A stretch of 48,082 nt of DNA from the NCBI GenBank assembly GCA_021324935.1, contig JAJPIE010000084.1, positions 1 to 48,082 of the forward strand, in the 5' to 3' direction. The position numbers and the translations under genes are program-made. Below are positions 8,954 to 15,184 of the stretch, piece after piece (positions within the stretch are counted from its first letter, which is position 1; every line of letters starts with the position of its first letter). The stretch comes from Acidobacteriota bacterium. GTDB lineage: Bacteria; Acidobacteriota; Terriglobia; Acidiferrales; UBA7541. Below the pieces are notes generated by a model, which was not told the origin of the DNA, searched no databases, and worked only from the letters and a program-made list of their open reading frames with translations.

Positions 8954-8982
8954 GCGTGAGACGCTCCGTTTCAGCGTGAGAC
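8954..8982. promoter_or_regulatory. Activator sites UAS2 (two GCGTGAGAC direct repeats)
   Basis: GCGTGAGAC occurs at 8954-8962 and 8974-8982, 20 nt apart, about two helical turns. The second lies in GTTTCAGCGTGAGAC (8968-8982), which differs by one arm base from the perfect palindrome type seen at 4619. A lone GTCTCA is at 8923. All lie 80-155 bp upstream of sigma-54 promoter P2, the normal distance for an NtrC-type enhancer. The rest of the 272-nt gap before 9191 holds nothing else recognised. Confidence 0.6.
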
Positions 8983-9064
8983 ATTTGTTTGTTCCCCTGA
9001 ACTTGGGAAGTTTTTAACCCTCTTTTTTTGTTTAGGTTGCAATTCCGATTTCCACGACCACCTT

Positions 9065-9080
9065 TGGCGCTTGGCGTGCA
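9065..9080 (+). promoter_or_regulatory. Sigma-54 (-24/-12) promoter P2 for the second chemosensory cluster
   Basis: TGGCGCTTGGCGTGCA has TGGC and TGC in exact GG-N10-GC spacing and matches the -24/-12 consensus at 9 of 12 defined positions. The predicted start is near 9091, giving a roughly 100-nt leader before the ATG at 9191. TGAGAC repeats lie upstream. P3 at 11842 shares the same downstream edge, CGTGCAATT. Confidence 0.65.
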
Positions 9081-9190
9081 ATTCCCTGCTTGGGACATTG
9101 CGTCCTTCTCCGCCTCCGGGTGTTTTCTCACCTTGGCACCGAGGCGGTTCAGGCACGGATTTTGTCCTGGCGGCGGGGCCGACGACAACT

Positions 9191-9529
9191 ATGGCGTTAA
9201 TCACGGATGAGAAGAACTGTACGGAGCAGTTGGCAAGATTTTTTCCCAAGCTTCCGGCAGCAAGAATTCCCGTGCGTGTGGCGCCCTTGGGCCCGAAAAA
9301 CTCGCCGGTGAACTTGCAGGAAGCCGTGGTCGTCGAATACGGCTCGGAGGAATGCGCGATTTTCGTTTGCACGCTGCCGCTGGAATTTGCCGACCGCGTG
9401 CGAATTTCGCGGGAGGGAGGAGGACGTTCGGCAGAGGCTACGGTCATTGCCCTTCAGTATCACGAAGGGCGCAAGGCGGTCGCGGCCCGGTTTGAGGGCG
9501 GCCCCTGCGAATGGATGAGGCAACCGTGA
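9191..9529 (+). CDS. Small conserved-looking protein, possible divergent PilZ-like fold
   Basis: This 112-aa soluble protein starts at the ATG at 9191; longer versions start in the leader and have untypical composition. The C-terminal two-thirds alternates short beta-like strands (EAVVVEYGSEECAIFVCTLP, DRVRISREGGG, AEATVIALQYHEGRKAVAARF), which resembles a small beta-barrel such as PilZ. The c-di-GMP signatures RxxxR and D/NxSxxG are not present, so nucleotide binding is doubtful. It is the first gene after sigma-54 promoter P2 and overlaps the next gene, so it belongs to the pilus-type chemosensory operon. I do not recognise the family with certainty. Confidence 0.55.
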   Translation: MALITDEKNCTEQLARFFPKLPAARIPVRVAPLGPKNSPVNLQEAVVVEYGSEECAIFVCTLPLEFADRVRISREGGGRSAEATVIALQYHEGRKAVAARFEGGPCEWMRQP

Positions 9530-10983
9530 ACAAAACACTCACAACCTTGAATCTGCCCGCGCCGGTCAAGCCGGACAATGCGCGGCTAATGCAGTGGGAA
9601 GAGCTGCGCTCGGTCTTTCCGATCTATGTCGCGCTCGCCAAGCAACTCCAGCTCGATATCCCCATTCCGCAAAACAAGCGCATCCTTCCGGAAAAGATGG
9701 ATCCCGCTCTTTTCACCCAGATTCAAACCTGGCTCGATGCCATGGACCAGCAGGTGATGGTTCACCAGCTCCGCCACCTGCTGCAGATGACCACGCTCAA
9801 TGCCAGCGAAAGCGGATTGCGCGCGCTCATCATGCGTCACCTTCGCAAGCCCGCCAAGACAACCATCGATCGCGACAAGGCCGATTTCCTGCTCGTCCAA
9901 TATTTCGCGCTCTCGGCGCCTCCCAAGATTTACCACAAGCAGATCGAGCTGACCGACGTCGCCAACGTCCTTAAGCCTGTTTTTGGCGAAGTCGATTCCA
10001 CGCCGCTCCCCTGGTGCGAGCCGCTCGAGAAAATGATCGTCACCCTGCGCGGCTTCAAGAGCTTGAAGGAAATGCTCAAGACCAATTTCATCGAGCAGGG
10101 CCGCCGCGTCAAGGAAAGCGCCGGCGGAATGTTTTATGACCCCTCGGCCATGCTCGCTTTCATTCGCTTTAACTTCCTGCTTCGCCGCACCCTGATTGAG
10201 TTGATGCACGCGGACCTGATCTTCATCCGCTCCGGCTTGCATCAACTGCAGCAGGCCGGCGCAAAAACCGTGGATTGCCAGGCCGTCGGCCTGGGCAAGG
10301 GCGAGCCCATCGAAAAGCTCCAGCAGCTGGCCGACGAATGGAAACAGCCCTTCCAGAAGGAATACACGGAGCGCACCGTCAATCAAGCCTTCGAGAAATT
10401 GCTCGGCTTGCGCGCCGACATCGAACGCGCGATGGAGAAAGTTCTAGGCAAGTCCTCGGTCGCTCCCGCACCTGCGCCAGCGGCCGCGGATACGGAAAAG
10501 CCTGTCAAATCGGCACCAGCGGCAAAAGGCAAGGAGACTTCCGCTCCGGTCGCGAGCCTCCCCGCGGATGCCACCGAACACAGCCTCGATTTTGAAAATT
10601 GCATGGAGCAGATCTGGGAGCAGCTTATCTCCGCGCCTCCTTCGCGTGGCCGCTCCATGACCACGGTGAAGGTTGGTGGCGCCCGCTTGCTGATGTCTTC
10701 CTGGGAAGTCGCCGCGTTCGTCAGTGATGACGGCCCGGCCGCGGAAGATCTTCGCCGCGCCGTGGTCGCCCGCGCTCTGGTCACTTCCGGCCTCGAACAT
10801 GCCAAGGATACCGGTAACGCCACCGGCCTCGACCGTGCCCTGACCGTCGCGCGCGTCGAAGTCTCGCGCCTTCAGGAACGCGTCGAAGGCGCCAAGCAGG
10901 CCAAGGACACAGAGGCCGCGGTCAATCTGGGGATCAGCACCAAGCGCCTGCTTTCGGCGCTCGACGAAGCCGAAAAGCTGTAG
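9511..10983 (+). CDS. Uncharacterised helical protein of the chemosensory operon
   Basis: This 490-aa soluble protein has no domain I recognise. Residues 1-310 are mostly helical. A flexible Ala/Pro/Lys linker follows (about 314-355, with the APAPAPAAA stretch), then a second helical domain (about 358-490) with a C-terminal coiled-coil-like region rich in Ala, Glu, Lys and Arg. No signal peptide or membrane segment is visible. Starts are ATG 9511 (19-nt overlap with the previous gene) or GTG 9526, which would give a 4-nt GTGA overlap and has GAGG upstream. Position directly after sigma-54 promoter P2 and ahead of the Pil-Chp-like genes suggests a scaffold or output role, which is a guess from context only. 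Confidence 0.7.
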   Translation: MDEATVNKTLTTLNLPAPVKPDNARLMQWEELRSVFPIYVALAKQLQLDIPIPQNKRILPEKMDPALFTQIQTWLDAMDQQVMVHQLRHLLQMTTLNASESGLRALIMRHLRKPAKTTIDRDKADFLLVQYFALSAPPKIYHKQIELTDVANVLKPVFGEVDSTPLPWCEPLEKMIVTLRGFKSLKEMLKTNFIEQGRRVKESAGGMFYDPSAMLAFIRFNFLLRRTLIELMHADLIFIRSGLHQLQQAGAKTVDCQAVGLGKGEPIEKLQQLADEWKQPFQKEYTERTVNQAFEKLLGLRADIERAMEKVLGKSSVAPAPAPAAADTEKPVKSAPAAKGKETSAPVASLPADATEHSLDFENCMEQIWEQLISAPPSRGRSMTTVKVGGARLLMSSWEVAAFVSDDGPAAEDLRRAVVARALVTSGLEHAKDTGNATGLDRALTVARVEVSRLQERVEGAKQAKDTEAAVNLGISTKRLLSALDEAEKL

Positions 10984-10989
10984 CTGTTG

Positions 10990-11044
10990 GCACGAGCTTT
11001 AGCCGGTGTCTCTGAGCCGCTGTAGCGGCCGCCTTCAGGCGGCC
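10990..11044. repeat. Intergenic double-hairpin repeat (TTYAG centre)
   Basis: The first part contains GAGCTTTAGCC. The second is the perfect hairpin GGCCGCCTTCAGGCGGCC (11027-11044; 7-bp stem, TTCA loop). It fills the 94-nt gap between the 490-aa gene and the DHp-like gene and resembles repeats elsewhere in the window. It might also act as a weak transcription barrier within the cluster. Confidence 0.55.
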
Positions 11045-11077
11045 AAGTAGGGAAAAAGATTCGGGAGCTAGGGTCCT

Positions 11078-11761
11078 TTGCGAAATACAAACGTATTGAT
11101 CCTCACAGATGATGCCGAATTTGCCAGATTGCTTACCGCGTGCTGGCAAGTTGAGCGTCAGCTTCCCGGAATTTGCGTGGTAACCAGTGATTGCTGGCAG
11201 GATGCGACGACCAGCTCTCCCGATTTGATCGTTATCGGCCCGCTGAAAGACGGTAAACTCGGCGATGTGTTCCGCTTCATGGAACCCAACACTGCACTGA
11301 TCCTGTGCGCGCCCTCTGAACAGCGCGAACTGGGCCTGCTCCGCAAGAAATATCCCAAGCTGCTGCACGTGCCCCTGCGCGAAGACTGGACGCAAATGGT
11401 GCTGCTCCTCGCCGGCGAATCGCTGCGCCGCACCGAAGCCATCAAGCTGGCGAAGAATGCGGAACGCCACGCCGCTCAATACGCCAATCAGGCGGTGCTC
11501 GGCCGTTACATGCACGACATGAAGCACAACGTGAACAACGCCCTCACTTCCCTAATTGGCAACGCGGAGCTCCTGCTGCTCGAACCCGGAGAACTCTCCG
11601 CCCAGTCTTTGGCGCAAATCAAGACGATCCACACGATGGCCCTGCGCATCAACGAAATCATGCAGCGATTCTCATCCCTGGCCAGCGAACTCCGGGAGAC
11701 TGAGACGCCTTCGCAACTTGAGACGGAAGACGCGAATTCGCCGCTGATTCCGCGCTCCTAG
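11078..11761 (+). CDS. Degenerate receiver fused to a histidine-kinase dimerisation (DHp) domain, no ATPase
   Basis: This 227-aa protein starts at TTG 11078. Residues 4-115 follow the receiver fold (VLILTDDAEFARLL, DLIVIGP, ALILCAPS), but the phosphoacceptor position in DLIVIGP lacks the Asp, so it is a pseudo-receiver. Residues about 138-205 form a two-helix DHp domain with an H-box-like MHDMKHNVNNALTSL, His146 being the candidate phosphorylation site. The protein ends about 25 residues later with no HATPase domain. It could be a histidine phosphotransferase fed by another kinase, or a dimeric adaptor. Repeated TGAGAC motifs at 11701 and 11719 fall inside its 3' end and may serve the downstream promoter P3. 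Confidence 0.75.
   Translation: MRNTNVLILTDDAEFARLLTACWQVERQLPGICVVTSDCWQDATTSSPDLIVIGPLKDGKLGDVFRFMEPNTALILCAPSEQRELGLLRKKYPKLLHVPLREDWTQMVLLLAGESLRRTEAIKLAKNAERHAAQYANQAVLGRYMHDMKHNVNNALTSLIGNAELLLLEPGELSAQSLAQIKTIHTMALRINEIMQRFSSLASELRETETPSQLETEDANSPLIPRS
11701..11724. promoter_or_regulatory. Candidate activator sites UAS3 (two TGAGAC repeats)
   Basis: TGAGAC occurs at 11701-11706 and 11719-11724, inside the end of the upstream coding region and 120-155 bp before sigma-54 promoter P3. The second lies in a 15-mer (11710-11724) whose left arm matches GTCTCA at four of six bases. The evidence is weaker than for UAS1 and UAS2 because the sequence is also coding. Confidence 0.4.
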
Positions 11762-11841
11762 CGGTGGGCCTGATACCCCTAATCGCTGCATTTTCAATTC
11801 GATAGAAAATTTGAGAACACCCCGCAAGATGGCCCCAAAGG

Positions 11842-11857
11842 TGGCCGCCCACGTGCA
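11842..11857 (+). promoter_or_regulatory. Sigma-54 (-24/-12) promoter P3 before the cheY gene
   Basis: TGGCCGCCCACGTGCA has TGGC and TGCA in exact GG-N10-GC spacing. The predicted start is near 11868, leaving a leader of about 27 nt with GGAG before the GTG at 11895. It shares CGTGCAATT with P2. It would let the CheY-CheW-MCP-CheR-CheA block be transcribed separately from the first three genes. Confidence 0.6.
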
Positions 11858-11894
11858 ATTTTCCGGTTTGGAGAACTGTGCGGAGTGAACGCTT

Positions 11895-12257
11895 GTGCAG
11901 AAAAAAGTCCTGATCGTTGACGATTCGCCGGCCCAGGTGAAGCTGATCCAGGGGCTGCTGGAACCCGAGGGCTATTGGCCCGTTGGCCTGAACGACCCCA
12001 AGCGGGTAGAAGAGGCCATTGTCACCGAGCGCCCAAGCGTGATCCTGCTCGACGTGGTCATGCCGGAGCGCAACGGTTTTCAGGTTTGTCGCGAACTCAA
12101 GGGTCATGCCGAGTTCAACACCATTCCCGTGATTCTGGTGACCTCGAAGGACACGGCCAGCGATCGCTACTGGGGGCAGCAGCAAGGCGCCGACGGTTAC
12201 GTCACCAAGCCGTTCACGCGCGAAGAGCTTTTGCGGGCCGTTCGACGGTTCGCCTGA
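11895..12257 (+). CDS. CheY-like response regulator (PilG/PilH type)
   Basis: This 120-aa single receiver has acidic pocket VDD (residues 8-10), phosphoacceptor Asp53 in LLDVVMPERNG, a Thr switch (LVTSKD) and Lys in VTKPF. It starts at GTG with a GGAG site. It opens the second chemosensory block, the place occupied by pilG or pilH in Pil-Chp clusters, where such proteins act on pilus motors. An effect on pilus extension or retraction is inferred from gene order only; no pilus genes are inside the window. Confidence 0.9.
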   Translation: MQKKVLIVDDSPAQVKLIQGLLEPEGYWPVGLNDPKRVEEAIVTERPSVILLDVVMPERNGFQVCRELKGHAEFNTIPVILVTSKDTASDRYWGQQQGADGYVTKPFTREELLRAVRRFA

Positions 12258-12279
12258 AGGAGCAGTGCGAGCGCAACAG

Positions 12280-12810
12280 ATGAACGAAGAATTCCAATTG
12301 GCGCCGATTCCTCCCGACGCGGAGCTCGGCGAGCTTCTCGAGGCCATGGAAGCCAGCGCGGAGCGCACGCCGGAGTCGCAATACTGCGTCTTCCGCAGCG
12401 GCCGGGAACGCTTCTGCCTTCCTGTGCTCGACGTGGAAGAAGTGCTCGAATGGCCGCTGGTGACCAAGCTGCCGCTCTCGCCCGCCTATCTGCTCGGCAT
12501 TTTTAATCTGCGAGGCGCGATTGTGCCGCTGATTGATATCGCCTTGACGGAAGGACGCCGTGCCGGCTTGCTTCCCAAGCACGTCGTGGTCGCCTCGCGC
12601 CGTGGCGACGCCCATCATGAGGATTTGCGGCTCGGCATCGCGGCCGATGAAGTTGTTGGAACATTTTCCGTGAGAAACATGGAGGATTTGCTGGAACAAG
12701 CGCCGGAGAACGTGCCGCACTGTGTGGGCATGTTGCGGCACGACGATCGTCTGGCGCTGGTCATCGATTTACGGCGGTTACTGGAAGTCTATCCGGGGCC
12801 CGGAATTTAA
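12280..12810 (+). CDS. CheW-domain coupling protein (PilI-like)
   Basis: This 176-aa protein has an acidic N-terminal extension of about 30 residues before the CheW domain. The domain shows QYCVFRSGRERFCLPVLDVEEVLE, then AYLLGIFNLRGAIVPLIDIAL and LRLGIAADEVVGTF. It couples the PilJ-like MCP to the CheA hybrid. GTG 12265 is an alternative start, but a GGAG lies only one nt before it, so ATG 12280 (spacing about 16) is preferred. The gene lies 22 nt after cheY and 28 nt before the MCP. Confidence 0.9.
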   Translation: MNEEFQLAPIPPDAELGELLEAMEASAERTPESQYCVFRSGRERFCLPVLDVEEVLEWPLVTKLPLSPAYLLGIFNLRGAIVPLIDIALTEGRRAGLLPKHVVVASRRGDAHHEDLRLGIAADEVVGTFSVRNMEDLLEQAPENVPHCVGMLRHDDRLALVIDLRRLLEVYPGPGI

Positions 12811-12838
12811 CGAGATTGGAAACGTTGGGGAGGCAGGA

Positions 12839-14251
12839 ATGAAATCGCGACTCAGTAGCACCATCTGGATGCTGATTCTGGCGAACGTGGGCGCCTTTGC
12901 CGCGGCCATTTGGTTCGCCTTCAGCGCCGGCAAGCAGGTCGGTGGCGGCTCCGCCGAAAGCAGCGGCTTGTTCATCGCCGTGGGCGTCGCCGTGGTCATC
13001 AGCATTATTCTTGCCTGGCGGCTGGGCGGCCTGCTCTCTCCGGTAAGCGAACTCGCGGCCTTCTCCGAGCGCATCGCGGCCGGCGATGCCAAGGCCCGCG
13101 CGGACATTCAGTCCAACGATGAGTTCGGCTACATCGCCGAGAATCTGAATCGCGCCGTCGCGAAAGTCTCCAAGGCCTCTAGCAACCAGGAAGCCACCGA
13201 ATCCTTGCAGCGCAGCATCACCGACCTGCTCGCCGTCATCAACCAGGTCGCGCGCGGCGATTTGACCCTCCGCGGCAAGGTCACCAACGACGCGCTCGGC
13301 AACGTCGCCGACTCCATCAACTACATGCTCGACAACTTCACGAAAGTTCTCGAACGCGTCCGCAAGGCCGCCATGGAAGTCGCCGTCTCCGCCAACAACA
13401 TTCTTCTGGCCGCCGATGAAATGCAGGCCGGCGCCACCCAGCAGGACCAGGAAATCACCAACACGTCGAGCGCCGTCGAAGAGCTCACCGTCTCGATGAA
13501 ACAAGTTTCCAACAACGCCGAAGCCAGCGCCGAAGCCGCTCGCCGCGCCCTGGACGCCGCCGAACAGGGCAACCGCGCCGTCCGCGACACCCTCGAAGGC
13601 ATGCAGCGCATCCGCGCCTCCGTGCAGGCCACCGCGAAAAAGATCAAGTAGCTCGGCGATCGCTCTCTCGAAATTTCGGAAATCATCAACGTGATTAACG
13701 ACATCACCGAGCAGACCAACTTGCTCGCCTTGAACGCCGCCATCGAAGCCGCCCGCGCCGGCGAGGCCGGCCGCGGTTTCGCGGTTGTCGCCGACGAAGT
13801 CCGCAAACTCGCCGAGCACTCCCGCAGCGCGACGAAAGACATCGCCGCCCTCATCAAGGCCATTCAGGCCGAGACGAACGAAGCCGTCGTCGTCATGGAA
13901 GACGGCACCAAGGAAGTGGAAAGCGGCGCGCAGCTCGCCGACCAGGCCGGCCGCGCTCTCGACGCCATTTCCAGCGTCGTTCGCCAGTCCGCCGAACTCG
14001 TTCAAGAAATTTCCCTCGCTTCCAAGCAGCAGGTGCGCGGCACGGAAGGCGTGGCGCACGCGATGCAAATCATTTCCGGCATCACCCGCCAGACTTCGCA
14101 AGGCACCCGCGGCACGGTCGCCACGGTGAGCCAGCTCGTGAAGCTCTCCGACCAGCTCAACGAAGCCCTGGCACAATTCCGCGCGAATTCCAAAGCCGGC
14201 GCGCCGGCCGAAGAAGCGGAGCGACCTGCCCCGGTAGCAGCCGTTCGCTAG
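12839..14251 (+). CDS. PilJ-like methyl-accepting protein, interrupted by an in-frame TAG
   Basis: Across one TAG the frame encodes 470 codons. It has TM1 (about 9-28), a very short loop of about 15 residues, TM2 (about 43-60), a HAMP region, a second HAMP-like stretch with VARGDLTLRGKV, and the MCP signalling coiled coil with EQTNLLALNAAIEAARAG and GFAVVADEVRKLAEHS. The ATG at 12839 has GGGAGG upstream. The stop TAG at 13649-13651 (codon 271) lies in ...TAKKIK-stop-LGDRSLEISEII, where MCPs continue without a break; CAG (Gln) would restore it. Homology resumes at once in the same frame. Almost no periplasmic domain exists, so it probably senses membrane or cytoplasmic cues or a partner protein. 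Truncation at 270 aa would remove the CheA/CheW contact tip. Confidence 0.88.
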
Positions 14252-14299
14252 TAAAGCAACTTCCTCCTGCGGGCAGCGCGGGAGCCGAGTGGATGGAAC

Positions 14300-15184
14300 A
14301 TGAGTGAACGCCATGGGGCGGGACACGGTTTGACGGACCACGAATTGAGCGAGATCCGCATGCTGATCGAAGAGCGGACAGGCATTCACTTCGACGAGTC
14401 GCGCGAGCGATTTTTCTCCACGCGCGTCCGCGAACACATGCACGCGCGGGGTCATGCCCGCGGCTGCGAATTGCTCCGCGCCATCCGCAAAACCAACGTC
14501 GAATACGAATCTCTGCTCGAGCGGCTCCTGACCCAGGAAACCTCTTTCTTCCGCTATCCGGCCGTTTACGAAGCGTTCGAAAAACGCGTCCTTCCTGAGC
14601 TTCACGTCGCCAAGTTCTGGAAAAACCCGCGCACCATTCGCGTCTGGAGCGCCGGATGTTCCACTGGCGAAGAGCCCTATTCCATCGCCATCACCATCGC
14701 CGATTCTCTTTCGTTCGCTGACGCGTGGAACGTCGAAATCCTCGCCACCGATATCGGACGCCTGGCTTTGAAGCACGCTGAAGCGGGCGTCTACTCCGGC
14801 CGCAGCCTGGCCAGCGTCAGCGCCAAACAGTTGGCCGCGCACTTTACGAATCTCAACGGCAAATATCAGGTCAAGCCCCGCCTCCGCAAAATGATCTCCT
14901 TCGCGCCGATGAATCTCGCTTCACCGGTCTACGTCGGCCGCATGGACCTGATTTTCTGCATGAACGTGTTGATTTACTTCAGCGAGGAGCGCCGCCGCGC
15001 GCTCGTCCAGCGCTTCTATGACGCGCTCGAACCCGGAGGCTATCTTTTCCTGGGCCATTCCGAATCGATTTCGAAAATGCCGGTGAAGTTTCAGGCCATC
15101 GTTCTGGGCGATTGCATCATGTACCGCAAGCCGACCGAACAGGAGAAACAAAAGGCCGAACTGGTGACGGAGGGACGCGCTTGA
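14300..15184 (+). CDS. cheR: CheR chemoreceptor methyltransferase (PilK-like)
   Basis: This 294-aa protein has the CheR fold: RTGIHFDESRERFF, QETSFFRYP, the SAM loop SAGCSTGEEPYS, LATDIG, NVLIYFSEE and GGYLFLGHSES. It methylates MCP glutamates. The ATG lies 49 nt after the MCP stop with GGATGG as ribosome site. Its TGA overlaps the TTG start of cheA (TTGA), the same arrangement as the cheR-cheA junction at 542-545. No TPR extension is present. Confidence 0.95.
   Translation: MSERHGAGHGLTDHELSEIRMLIEERTGIHFDESRERFFSTRVREHMHARGHARGCELLRAIRKTNVEYESLLERLLTQETSFFRYPAVYEAFEKRVLPELHVAKFWKNPRTIRVWSAGCSTGEEPYSIAITIADSLSFADAWNVEILATDIGRLALKHAEAGVYSGRSLASVSAKQLAAHFTNLNGKYQVKPRLRKMISFAPMNLASPVYVGRMDLIFCMNVLIYFSEERRRALVQRFYDALEPGGYLFLGHSESISKMPVKFQAIVLGDCIMYRKPTEQEKQKAELVTEGRA

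Noticed and set aside
12761..14842. Long open frame (693 codons) opposite the MCP and cheR
   Set aside because: Antisense shadow of coding sequence with repeated Gly/Asp/Phe composition and no domain.
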